Positions 49,514 to 57,637 of a stretch of DNA of 64,000 bases are shown here, one piece after another. The notes beneath the pieces are model-generated. The model made no database searches. It saw nothing but the letters and a program-made list of their open reading frames with translations, and was not told the DNA's origin. The position numbers were made by a program, and so were the translations under genes. Position 1 is the first letter of the stretch, and each line of letters opens with the position of its first letter. Source of the DNA: CALDTK01 sp045110575 (lineage in GTDB: Bacteria; Bacteroidota; Bacteroidia; Chitinophagales; Saprospiraceae); the NCBI GenBank assembly GCA_045110575.1, contig JBGCGF010000071.1, forward strand, positions 1 through 64,000. Reading direction: 5' to 3'.

Positions 49514-50326
49514 TTACAGGGTGAAGCTGGCTGTGAGGCGGTGTGTTGCTGCCCGAGTAGGGTAGCCTTTCACGACGCGGTAACCGCGAAACATCCAATC
49601 GTATTGGAAACCCCAACGTCTGCCGCGCTCGTAGCGCACCAGCGTGCGGATCTCATTGTACTGCCCAAGTATGGCAAAGTCATTAAAAATAAAAGGTGTA
49701 ATCGGAGGAGCTTCCGATGGCTGATACGTGAACTCTCCAGCTTCGATATGATCTTGGGGCTGACTAAACGTAAAGCTCGTCCCGTCCTCATAGAAGTTGA
49801 GGAGGCCAACGGCAATCGACCCAATGAGTCGGCCATTTTTCACGGTTCGCACATAGCTTGCTCGTGGACTAAGGCTCACGTTGCTGAACAGGTTATTGGA
49901 GTTGTTGCCGGAAGCACCAGAGGTAATCGCTTCAAACGTCGCACGTAAGTCGCCACCAACTAGAATGTTGCCGTCGTAAGCCGACGCGATGAATCGCTCG
50001 TAGCCGTATCCCAGTTCAAAACCAATGCGTGATACAGTGGCCAAACCAGTGACTGCTGAGGACGATCCTCCGGTAAACTTGAATCCACCCCAGCGCTGTA
50101 AAGAGTCTGTAGAGCGACGAAGTCCAAGCGACATCGTGCCACCTCCACCGAAGTACTGCAGCTTACTGAAGCGAATGTCCTGATAGGAGAGACCAGCAGC
50201 GCCAAGCTCAAGGCTAAGGCCTCGTTGTTCGGGGACAGCAGTGGCCAGGTTAAGGTTGGCCGTTTCTTGAGCTATAGCCAGAGAGGAGCCAGCGAGCAGA
50301 GCAATGGAAAGTAGGAGGTGTTTCAC
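49514..50326 (-). CDS. Outer-membrane beta-barrel protein, unknown
   Basis: A 270-residue protein with signal peptide 1-19 (cleavage near AIAQ) followed by alternating amphipathic strands rich in Gly, Phe and Tyr (FGGGGTMSLGLRRS, IGFELGYGYERF, GSIAVGLLNFYEDG, RLTASFTL at the end). A terminal Leu after aromatic residues is in keeping with insertion by the BAM machinery. No plug or enzyme domain. It is 63 bp from the S41 lipoprotein gene and may be co-transcribed with it; no specific function is suggested. Confidence 0.75.
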   Translation of the reverse strand: MKHLLLSIALLAGSSLAIAQETANLNLATAVPEQRGLSLELGAAGLSYQDIRFSKLQYFGGGGTMSLGLRRSTDSLQRWGGFKFTGGSSSAVTGLATVSRIGFELGYGYERFIASAYDGNILVGGDLRATFEAITSGASGNNSNNLFSNVSLSPRASYVRTVKNGRLIGSIAVGLLNFYEDGTSFTFSQPQDHIEAGEFTYQPSEAPPITPFIFNDFAILGQYNEIRTLVRYERGRRWGFQYDWMFRGYRVVKGYPTRAATHRLTASFTL

Positions 50327-50401
50327 GTGGTGCTAATCTTATTGAAGGTACAAAGGTGCTAAGACTATTTCAAGAATGCAGTACGTGATTCATCAGCTCT
50401 T

Positions 50402-52249
50402 CTAGTCCTTTAGGTCTGCTTGACGCGCTTCATAGTACTTCCGCAATCGATGAAAGGCCAGCTTTCGCTTCCCTTGCTGACTGATGACACCTTTGCGGTT
50501 CCACCCGTCTTGAATGCCGTGCAGCTGTCGACGAGGACTTCTAAAGTCAGCAAGAATCCAAGGAGTGAAGCCTGCGATTTCAGGCGTCCGATCGATGAGG
50601 TTTAGCGTTTCACGATACAGCCAATCTTGGTATTCCTCGCTCCAACGCGTCAGAGAATCGCCGTGGAAGTTGGCCTTAGCGCCAGCGCCAAACTCAGAGA
50701 TGAGGACAGGCTTGTTTTGCCGAAAGGTGAACTTCGCGCCCGGCAATAACGCAGGGGTGCCTTCGTACCAGCCGATGTATTCATTGAAACTGATAATGTC
50801 TGCAAACTCAGCAAAAGGGTCAGTGACCTCATAGCGTTGCGGGCCGACGTTTTCTTTAAATGAAGCTGCAGAGATGAGTCGAGTCCCATCCATCTGGCGT
50901 GCATGTGCAGCGAGTTTCTTGAGGAAGGTCAGACGTGCGTCCGTGTTTGGCGTCTCGTTGGCCATGCTCCAAATGATCACTGAAGCACGGTTGCGATCGC
51001 GGGTCACAAGTTCGGTGAGTTGTTGCTGGGCGCGATCATAGGTAACAGGATTTTCCCAATCGATCGTCCAATACACAGGGATCTCTTCCCAGAGCAACAT
51101 ACCGATTGAATCTGCCAAGCGAGGCATGTATTCATTGTGCGGATAGTGCGCCAAGCGCATAAAGTTTGCGTTCAGTTCTTTGGCCCAACCCATGAGCAAA
51201 GCAGCGTCGTCGTATCCGTTTGCACGAGCACCACGCAGCGGGTTTTCTTCATGCGAACAGATACCGCTGAGGAATACAGGTTTACCGTTGAGCAAGATTT
51301 GCGTCCCTCGGGTTGTCACTGTTCTAAGTCCAATTTTGTCGACCGTTTTGTCCTTCGCGCCTTCGATACTGAAGGTATAGCGATGAGGATCGTCTGGACT
51401 CCAGTAGCGTATTTTTTGAGTCACCCTTTCGGCAAAACCAGCTCTACCATCGGCATCCGTTTTAAGTAGAAGATCAATGCCTAGGTCGGCCTGTTGCACC
51501 CGAACATTCTGTCCTGCAATTGACTTGCCGTGTAGTTGTACAAATCCTGCGAGACTATCTGACGAGCTGAGTTGAAGTTGATAATCGGAGATGTAGTTGT
51601 CTGGAACGACGTAGAGGTTTACATCTCGGGTTACGCCTCCGTAATTCCACCAATCCGTTACATCGGTCGGCACTGCATCACGATGGCGCTGGTTGTCAAT
51701 TCGAACGACGAGTGAATTTTCACCGTCGCGAAGTAGGCTCGTTACGTCAAATGCAAAAGGTGTGAATCCGCCCTCGTGCATGCCTGCCTTTTGGCCGTTT
51801 ACGTAGACGTCTGCGCGGTAGTTCGCAGCTCCAAAACGTAAGAGGACCGTTTGGTTTGCACTGCGCGTAGGAGCGTTGAACAGCTGTCGATACCAGACGC
51901 TGCCTTCGTAGTACAGCAAGCGCTCCACCTGAGAGTTCCAATCGCCCGGCACGTTGAGCACGGGTGCATTGTCAAAGCTGTATTCTAGGCGATCGGTGCG
52001 ATCGACAGGCTTTTTATCAAGCGCAGCGAAGTCGCCACGACTTCCTCCTACCGAGTCAAACGGTACGCGTACAAAGTCGTAGAAGAACGACTCGTAGCGG
52101 TCGAGGAAGTAGTTCCAGTCTCCGTTTAGAGATTGGTGCGGACGTAGAAAAGCATTTTGAAGCGGGGCCGCTTCATGTTGCGCGTGCAAGGAGCTTGCGC
52201 AGAGAGAAAGCAATAAGACTAGTGAAGTGAGACGTAAAGAAAAAAGCAT
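50402..52249 (-). CDS. GH2-family glycoside hydrolase (beta-glucuronidase/galactosidase type)
   Basis: A 615-residue exported enzyme with signal peptide (cleavage near LHAQ). Sugar-binding jelly roll (about 30-215: LNGDWNYFLDRYE, GSVWYRQLF, VYVNGQKAGMHEGGFTPF), Ig-like domain (about 220-310), and TIM barrel (about 310-610) with GICSHEENPLRG, RLAHYPHNEYM, the acid/base E432 in WSMANET and nucleophile E519 in ISEFGAG. Length and order favour the beta-glucuronidase-like branch. The start codon lies inside a perfect 12-bp hairpin followed by a T-run, which is unusual and may couple its expression to attenuation. Motif copies at 50714 and 51426 encode TFRQN and GFAER. Confidence 0.92.
   Translation of the reverse strand: MLFSLRLTSLVLLLSLCASSLHAQHEAAPLQNAFLRPHQSLNGDWNYFLDRYESFFYDFVRVPFDSVGGSRGDFAALDKKPVDRTDRLEYSFDNAPVLNVPGDWNSQVERLLYYEGSVWYRQLFNAPTRSANQTVLLRFGAANYRADVYVNGQKAGMHEGGFTPFAFDVTSLLRDGENSLVVRIDNQRHRDAVPTDVTDWWNYGGVTRDVNLYVVPDNYISDYQLQLSSSDSLAGFVQLHGKSIAGQNVRVQQADLGIDLLLKTDADGRAGFAERVTQKIRYWSPDDPHRYTFSIEGAKDKTVDKIGLRTVTTRGTQILLNGKPVFLSGICSHEENPLRGARANGYDDAALLMGWAKELNANFMRLAHYPHNEYMPRLADSIGMLLWEEIPVYWTIDWENPVTYDRAQQQLTELVTRDRNRASVIIWSMANETPNTDARLTFLKKLAAHARQMDGTRLISAASFKENVGPQRYEVTDPFAEFADIISFNEYIGWYEGTPALLPGAKFTFRQNKPVLISEFGAGAKANFHGDSLTRWSEEYQDWLYRETLNLIDRTPEIAGFTPWILADFRSPRRQLHGIQDGWNRKGVISQQGKRKLAFHRLRKYYEARQADLKD
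50714..50727 (+). repeat. Iterated 14-mer, CC/GG variant, coding
   Basis: GTTTTGCCGAAAGG on the plus strand, read antisense as TFRQN in the GH2 gene. Confidence 0.9.
51426..51439 (-). repeat. Iterated 14-mer, CC/GG variant, coding
   Basis: The minus strand reads GTTTTGCCGAAAGG, translated in sense as GFAER in the GH2 gene. Confidence 0.9.
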
Positions 52250-52274
52250 GGCACCAAGCTAATGGTGCCATGCT
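52239..52274 (-). terminator. Terminator-shaped hairpin enclosing the GH2 start codon
   Basis: On the minus strand AGCATGGCACCA (52274-52263) pairs perfectly with TGGTGCCATGCT (52256-52245) around a 6-nt loop, and six T follow. It stands 57 bp after the DUF2807 stop, so it can end that transcript. The ATG of the GH2 gene (52249-52247) is in the downstream arm, so a read-through transcript would have its start codon sequestered. Confidence 0.85.
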
Positions 52275-52330
52275 AGAAAGTAGGAAGACAGTTTTGATTC
52301 AATTTCTAGACTCGCTAGAGATTGAAACAA

Positions 52331-52993
52331 CTAGTTCGCGTCAAGTACTTGGCCACTGCCAGAGATCGTCTGTGTGATGGTCGGGTTGCCTCTGTAGCGC
52401 ACAGAGCCTGATCCGTCAATTCTAATGTCTAATTTTTCTGAAGCGGTGACGTCTACTTCACCACTGCCATCGATATCAACGTTTACATCTACGGCATTGA
52501 AAGGAAACCCGTCAATTTCGCCACTGCCATCAATTGAGAGGTTGAGTGATTCCAAGTCCGTCCAAGGAGCGGTAACGGTATAACTGCCCGAGCCATCCAT
52601 ATCGATAAGAAAAGAGGTCTGATCGGTAAACGCACCAAGGGTAACATCTGCACTTCCGTCAGATTCAATTCTAGAGAGTGTAGGAACTACAATATCTATC
52701 AATAGGGCGTTGCTGTTCACGTTGTTTACCGTGTAGGCCAAGCTCCATTGTTGCCCTGCAACGCTGGTGTTGATGACATCGATGACGTTGGCTTGGCCGG
52801 TAGCAATCACTGATAGTGAATCGCCTTGTGTGATGTTGACATTGAAGCTCCCGTCAATTGCGAGTTGGTCAAACGCAGCTATGTCGAGCGATTGTGTGAC
52901 GTTTGGACCACTGCCTACAACGTCGTCATCGCCGCAGGCGACGAGTGAGAGTAGTGCAATGAAAAGAGAGAATCGTAGGATATTGGTAAGCAT
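52331..52993 (-). CDS. DUF2807 (GIN-domain) lipoprotein
   Basis: A 220-residue lipoprotein. The chosen ATG gives MLTNILRFSLFIALLSLVAC, a lipoprotein signal with Cys at residue 20, then an Asp-rich spacer; the 34 residues upstream in the same frame would spoil it. The rest is a right-handed beta-helix-like GIN domain (FDQLAIDGSFNVNITQGDSLSV in part, then repeated DGSGE/DGSGS turns: IDMDGSGSYTV, LSIDGSGEIDG, VDIDGSGEVDV, IRIDGSGSVRY). Such proteins are widespread in Bacteroidota; some are proposed autotransporter-adhesin heads, but function is unsettled. Confidence 0.88.
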   Translation of the reverse strand: MLTNILRFSLFIALLSLVACGDDDVVGSGPNVTQSLDIAAFDQLAIDGSFNVNITQGDSLSVIATGQANVIDVINTSVAGQQWSLAYTVNNVNSNALLIDIVVPTLSRIESDGSADVTLGAFTDQTSFLIDMDGSGSYTVTAPWTDLESLNLSIDGSGEIDGFPFNAVDVNVDIDGSGEVDVTASEKLDIRIDGSGSVRYRGNPTITQTISGSGQVLDAN

Positions 52994-53372
52994 GGTACGA
53001 GGGTTGTCTTGTAGAATAGACGTAGAACCTATTGTGGAGGTTTCAGCGCTGTTGTGCGTATTACGAAGGACATGGAAAGGAAAGGAGGGTTGCATTTACT
53101 TCTTTCTGATTGTGGGTGGCCTCAAGAGGGCGTAGGAAGAGTTCTGGCATGTCTGACACGCCAGAAAAGGGAGAGGCTTCTGTCCGCGTTAATGCAAGAA
53201 AACGGACTCGAGCGGCGAATAACCTAGCTATAACTGGGTTTGTACGGTATTTGAATAGAATAAAAACAGACCCTTAGTACCTATGGTTATAGTGATTTTT
53301 AACATGTGTGGCATATTTTTGTGATGTTTTGTTTAGTCTCATGCGCCCAGGCATTTTTGAAATAGTAACACT
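52994..53372. other. Divergent promoter region of DUF2807 and PilJ-like genes
   Basis: No gene in 380 bp. The right half (53220-53370) is very AT-rich and contains TATTTTTG at 53314-53321, a candidate -7 box for the PilJ-like gene. The left part should hold the DUF2807 promoter, not recognised. Confidence 0.45.
53314..53321 (+). promoter_or_regulatory. Possible Bacteroidota -7 box of the PilJ-like gene
   Basis: TATTTTTG fits TAnnTTTG, giving a leader of about 45 nt. A T-rich stretch about 19 bp upstream may replace the -33 TTTG. Confidence 0.35.
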
Positions 53373-54032
53373 ATGTATTTGTACACTCCATTTATACCCA
53401 ATCGAGTTTGGACACTCATTGTATTTGTAATGTTATTGATATCCTCTCAAGCATTGCTTCAAACGACCTTTTCCGAGCAGAAGACTGCAGGGATGGTGAT
53501 CAATTTAGCAGGAAAGCAACGTATGCTTTCCCAGCAAATCCTATCCTATTCTTGCATGAACAGAGACGCTGAAAGTGCATCTCATTTGTTGTCAACGACA
53601 AAGGAGTTTTACGAGAATCATGATTTTTTGCTGAACGGAAGCGCTAAAAATGGAATCCCATTACCAGACGAAACCTTCGAGGCCGAGTTGCTTGGTCTGA
53701 GTGGTTATGTAGATGAAATGAGGCAGTTGGTCTTCGATATGGTAGACGGCGAAGAGAATAATTTTTTGAAATTAAAATTAGTCGCAGATCGGTATTTACC
53801 ACGTATGGATATGGCGGTTTTAGAGCTAGCAGATCGGTCTAAAGAAAGAGTAGAGAAGCAAAATTTACTCAACATTGCTTCTGCTTTTATTATGTTTTTT
53901 GTTGGTATTGTGATGTATCGGAACTACAGAATAAAAGTGAATCAAAAAAACATTAGAGCTGAAAGAGCAGAGTTAGCGAGGAGATCCCATCGAACCGAAT
54001 GGAGCGAAAAAGAGGCGGTTACTGTTGTGTGA
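53373..54032 (+). CDS. Orphan PilJ-type (type IV pili MCP N-terminal) sensor domain protein
   Basis: A 219-residue membrane protein: helix 1 (about 12-31), a periplasmic helical domain (about 32-165), helix 2 (about 168-187) and a short basic cytoplasmic tail. The periplasmic part carries VINLAGKQRMLSQQI (residues 42-56), the hallmark of PilJ/NarX-type sensors of pilus chemoreceptors and nitrate kinases, and a second INLAG-like half is lacking. Such domains normally sit in front of an MCP, kinase, or cyclase module; here no output domain follows and no partner gene is adjacent. It converges with the FG-GAP gene with only 2 bp between stops. Confidence 0.8.
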   Translation: MYLYTPFIPNRVWTLIVFVMLLISSQALLQTTFSEQKTAGMVINLAGKQRMLSQQILSYSCMNRDAESASHLLSTTKEFYENHDFLLNGSAKNGIPLPDETFEAELLGLSGYVDEMRQLVFDMVDGEENNFLKLKLVADRYLPRMDMAVLELADRSKERVEKQNLLNIASAFIMFFVGIVMYRNYRIKVNQKNIRAERAELARRSHRTEWSEKEAVTVV

Positions 54033-54034
54033 TC

Positions 54035-57000
54035 CTACTGTTGTTTGATGAGTGTAACGATGGTTCCGGTTGTTAGACGCAATACATAGGACCCTGGAAT
54101 GAGGTCAGCGGATAATTCACCTTTCCCATCTATCGTCAGCTCTCCCCTCGCCATTCGTTTTCCCGAAAGGGTGAACACCTCATAGCTACGATCTACACCT
54201 ACAGGCAAGCCTTCAATCACGAAGTGATCTTGCACAGGGTTCGGGTAGACATCTAGTTGGTTTTGGCGAAAGCTTGAAAGACTAGACGCTTGGTCACTGC
54301 ATCCTTCACCCGAAAGTGGCAAGGCGTAATTGTAGACATGAACATCGCCTTCTTGCCGTATTTCAACGTGCAACGTATCCTGGAAAATAGAGCCTGGTAC
54401 TCCGTATAGAACAAGATCTTCTTGATGGAATCCCTGAAAAATCAGGTTGGGTGAGGTCGTGATTTCAAAGGCGCTGGTCACGGGACCGTTGACGTACATC
54501 TCCAACTGAAATCGATCGTCGGTACTGTCGGCCACAGTGCCGTTGTTGTCACAGGCTATGCGCACGTAATCTACTGACGAAGTGTAGGAGCAGTATTCGG
54601 GCGTTTCACGTACGATCGAATATTGAAGACTTGTGTCTATCATATCTCGGAGCAAAAAGCGCGCAGAATCACCTGCATTATAAATAGAGCCAGAACCGTA
54701 TTCGTTTTGCGTAGGGAAGGCATACGTCATCAGGTTATCTGCTATTTCCCAGTTGTGTCGGAAGTCGCCTGCATTGCTCTCAACACTAAACTTCTCAATC
54801 GTGAGTGGCGCATACAGTCTTACTCCAAGGCTATGAAGAAGCTTATCGTCTCTGTTGCTTTCTGGTGTACCGCGATCATAGCAGCTTATAAAATCATTGG
54901 TGATTTCCCACTCCGCCGGACCTGAAGAGCAAGTGGGGTTTCCGACCTCAATACGTGTTGGAAATGCTGAATTGTCAAGCTGACTAAAAAACAATTCAAG
55001 TGGGCCGCCACCCGCCGAACCTGGTTCGAGCTCAAGGCGCAAACGGTCGGCTGAAGCTCCGATTACATTTTGAGTAAGAAAGCGATCTGCAGGTTGGGCT
55101 GCAAGTCGAACACTATCGCCTGGTCCACTAACCGTCGCTTCGATGATTACAATGTCATCGCGTTGAGAAGGTGTCCCATTATCATCGCAACTGATTTCAA
55201 GGTCTCGATAAGCAACTTGAAAAGTACTATTAGGTCGACTTTCAAACCATGATAAACGTGGTCTGCCATCGAGGGTGTGATATGCGAGTACATCTTCAAC
55301 ACCGTCGCCGTTTATATCGGAGTGCGTGACTGAATTGAGGTCGCCGTAGCTGTTTTCTTGATTGTAGATGACACCTCGCTGTGTGAACCCGCCCGCGCCG
55401 TCATTTTCCATGTAATAAATGTCCGTCCAGTATCCACTACCAACGGCACAATCTAGATCGCCATCTAGGTCAAAGTCTGCCATGGTGAAGAAGGCAAACC
55501 CATAACTCGCATTGGCATCTATCCGTCTGATTTGACGATCGATATATGTACCGTTCGCTTGTCGCTCGAGGTAGCCGACATCTTGGAAGCTTGTTCGGTT
55601 TTGGCCGTACACTAGATCGAAGTCACCGTCATTATCTACATCGTGGTATTCCCACATGTGTACGTTACTCGGTACCGATGTGCTCGTAACGCCTTGGTCA
55701 GAAAACTGTCGATTGCCATCATTGCGATACCACTGTAACCGCTGTGATCCACCTCCGCGTGTAATGACCATGTCGAGCAAACCATCGTTATCTAAATCTT
55801 CGGCTCGGCATGATAATACGATCTGAACATCATCGTAAAGTTCGAAGTCTTGGAAGTTGCCATTGCCATCATTCTCGTAGTAAATCAGGTGGGCATTAGA
55901 AGCTAGGGTAGAGCTACCGTTGGCCGCAAAGAGGTCGATGTCCCCATCGTTGTCAAAATCTCCGTAACCGATGTCTTGACCTGCAGTGATGAGTCCGTTG
56001 AGCACTGTGCCGCTGTCCCATTGGAAGTTACCGAGGTTGCGATAAACGATGACCGCGTTACTTGGATCAAACGATAGGATTTCAGGAAGTCCGTCGTTGT
56101 CGATGTCTACAAACTGACTTGCTTCTTGGCCAGGGAGAGGCTCAGGAGTGCCAAGTACCGAACCTTGAATACTTCGGTAGCTCCAACGCGTATAGCGTTC
56201 GAGTAACTCGGCCTCGCCGTCACCATCGAGGTCAATTCCACGGATGGCTCTCGGCTGACTGAGTCCATCGCTAAACGTTGCTACGGCTTCAAAAGAGTCG
56301 ACTTGTACTTGTCGGAAAAGCTTGCTGTTCCAAGAAGGAAATCGCCCTGAATTGAGCACATCCATTTGTCCGTCGCCGTCAACATCTACAATGTCGTTTC
56401 GACTGAACTCTACAACACCAGGTCCGGTAACAAGTGCTCGCCTTTCGGCAAAACCACCGTTGCCATCGTTGTAGTATCCTGCCAGTTGTCCGCTTTGTTC
56501 GCCGATGGCGAGGTCAAGATCTCCATCGTTGTCGAGGTCTCCAATTCCCATGCGCGAAGCCGAGATTGGATTCTGCAAGTTCCGGCTGATAATAGGCTGC
56601 AAGGCAAAAGAGAGGTTGCCATCGTTGCGGATCCAGTTGACCTGGTTGGTGGTGAATCCGATGAGGATGTCGTCGTCTCCATCACCGTCCAGATCGCCCA
56701 AGGTTGCGCACCGCGTTGCGGCAGGATGAAGGAGAAGTGTGAGCCACGCATTACTTCCTGCTTCTCGGTAGAAGAGTTGGGTTTCGCTTCCAACCGACAT
56801 CACGAAATCTTCACGACCATCGTCGTTGAAGTCTCCCGCTGCGCGAAGGTTGAGAGGTCCGGTTTGTAATAGTCTTTGGGAAGTTGATTGGAAGCGTCCG
56901 TTGCCGTTGTTGTATTGAGCTCTAAAGCTTCCGCTAAAACCTGCGTGTGTGCGAATGAAGTCTAAGTCTCCATCGTCATCAATGTCGCCGAGGTGTCTGA

Positions 57001-57427
57001 TGGGGCCGATGGAGATGTCGTTAATCACGTTGCTATAGTCACCTTGGCCATTGCTCAATACGTACTTGTCATCCACTACGATGTCTGGATATCCATCTCC
57101 GTTTAGATCGCCTGTAAGGATTGTGTTTGATGCATCGCCACTGGTTGAGGATTGAACTTGAAAGAGACCTTCTGCTGAAGAGAAGTTATTGGTACCAGTT
57201 CCTACTTGACGATACAGGGTACACCAATTTTCATGAAGCCGGATCACATCGAGGTCTCCGTCTAGGTCAACATCTACTGCTTTCAAATCGAAGATGGATC
57301 CGTCGAACCCAAGGAGTAGGTCTTGTCGTGGACCGAAGGTTTGGGCTGTTGTGCTTTCGCTAAAACCTAACAATAGGATTGCGAAAAGGCTGAGGTTGAG
57401 GAGTATAGAGACGAGGCGGCACGGCAT
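54035..57427 (-). CDS. Giant FG-GAP/VCBS repeat surface protein with T9SS sorting domain
   Basis: An 1130-residue exported protein; the ATG giving MPCRLVSILLNLSLFAILLLGFSESTTAQ (in part) opens a proper signal peptide, while the frame start at 57505 would add 26 unlikely residues. At least a dozen FG-GAP/VCBS repeats follow, with Ca-binding DxDxDGxxD loops (VDVDLDGDLD, GDLNGDGYPD, GDIDDDGDLD, GDLDGDGDDD, DIDNDGLPE, DFDNDGDID), forming propeller blades as in alpha-integrins. After about residue 750 come Ig-like modules, and the end is a type A T9SS domain (LDVYPNPVQDHFVI, GSYVLRLTTG). Probably a surface adhesin. Five motif copies or near copies lie inside the gene. Confidence 0.88.
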   Translation of the reverse strand: MPCRLVSILLNLSLFAILLLGFSESTTAQTFGPRQDLLLGFDGSIFDLKAVDVDLDGDLDVIRLHENWCTLYRQVGTGTNNFSSAEGLFQVQSSTSGDASNTILTGDLNGDGYPDIVVDDKYVLSNGQGDYSNVINDISIGPIRHLGDIDDDGDLDFIRTHAGFSGSFRAQYNNGNGRFQSTSQRLLQTGPLNLRAAGDFNDDGREDFVMSVGSETQLFYREAGSNAWLTLLLHPAATRCATLGDLDGDGDDDILIGFTTNQVNWIRNDGNLSFALQPIISRNLQNPISASRMGIGDLDNDGDLDLAIGEQSGQLAGYYNDGNGGFAERRALVTGPGVVEFSRNDIVDVDGDGQMDVLNSGRFPSWNSKLFRQVQVDSFEAVATFSDGLSQPRAIRGIDLDGDGEAELLERYTRWSYRSIQGSVLGTPEPLPGQEASQFVDIDNDGLPEILSFDPSNAVIVYRNLGNFQWDSGTVLNGLITAGQDIGYGDFDNDGDIDLFAANGSSTLASNAHLIYYENDGNGNFQDFELYDDVQIVLSCRAEDLDNDGLLDMVITRGGGSQRLQWYRNDGNRQFSDQGVTSTSVPSNVHMWEYHDVDNDGDFDLVYGQNRTSFQDVGYLERQANGTYIDRQIRRIDANASYGFAFFTMADFDLDGDLDCAVGSGYWTDIYYMENDGAGGFTQRGVIYNQENSYGDLNSVTHSDINGDGVEDVLAYHTLDGRPRLSWFESRPNSTFQVAYRDLEISCDDNGTPSQRDDIVIIEATVSGPGDSVRLAAQPADRFLTQNVIGASADRLRLELEPGSAGGGPLELFFSQLDNSAFPTRIEVGNPTCSSGPAEWEITNDFISCYDRGTPESNRDDKLLHSLGVRLYAPLTIEKFSVESNAGDFRHNWEIADNLMTYAFPTQNEYGSGSIYNAGDSARFLLRDMIDTSLQYSIVRETPEYCSYTSSVDYVRIACDNNGTVADSTDDRFQLEMYVNGPVTSAFEITTSPNLIFQGFHQEDLVLYGVPGSIFQDTLHVEIRQEGDVHVYNYALPLSGEGCSDQASSLSSFRQNQLDVYPNPVQDHFVIEGLPVGVDRSYEVFTLSGKRMARGELTIDGKGELSADLIPGSYVLRLTTGTIVTLIKQQ
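54157..54170 (+). repeat. Iterated 14-mer, near copy (CCC/GG)
   Basis: GTTTTCCCGAAAGG differs from the consensus at position 6 only, and the stem is extended to CCC/GGG. It lies 90 bp from an exact copy in the T9SS-domain region of the FG-GAP gene. Confidence 0.6.
54260..54273 (+). repeat. Iterated 14-mer, exact, coding
   Basis: Exact GTTTTGGCGAAAGC, read antisense as SFRQN just before the YPNP motif of the FG-GAP protein. Confidence 0.95.
56442..56455 (-). repeat. Iterated 14-mer, CC/GG variant, coding
   Basis: The minus strand reads GTTTTGCCGAAAGG, translated in sense as GFAER in the FG-GAP gene. Confidence 0.9.
56927..56940 (-). repeat. Iterated 14-mer, A/GGAA variant, coding
   Basis: The minus strand reads GTTTTAGCGGAAGC, translated as GFSGS in the FG-GAP gene. 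Confidence 0.8.
57353..57366 (-). repeat. Iterated 14-mer, A variant, in a signal-peptide coding region
   Basis: The minus strand reads GTTTTAGCGAAAGC, translated as GFSES just before the cleavage site of the FG-GAP protein. Confidence 0.9.
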
Positions 57428-57494
57428 TGGATGAAGATAGGAAATGCGCGGGATTGGGAATTTGGTAGTCGTGAATGTGGTGAAAAACGAATGG

Positions 57495-57588
57495 CTGAAA
57501 GCCATTTGCTAGTTTGTGTGTGGAACTCCGTCCCACGTACTGGCAGCGGTACGGAGTTCCGCAAGCTGTACTTAGCAAGGGCTTTCAG
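57495..57588. repeat. Nested inverted repeat between FG-GAP and amidohydrolase-like genes
   Basis: Outer arms CTGAAAGCCATTTGCTA (57495-57511) and TAGCAAGGGCTTTCAG (57573-57588) pair with small mismatches; inner arms GGAACTCCGT (57522-57531) and ACGGAGTTCC (57551-57560) pair perfectly. A small AATGGCT/AGCCATT hairpin overlaps the left arm. It may terminate the amidohydrolase-like transcript or be a mobile short repeat. Confidence 0.7.
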
Positions 57589-57637
57589 TCCTCGCTCTAT
57601 CACTCGCTCGCTCCCGCCTAGGATAGAGTTTTAACCA

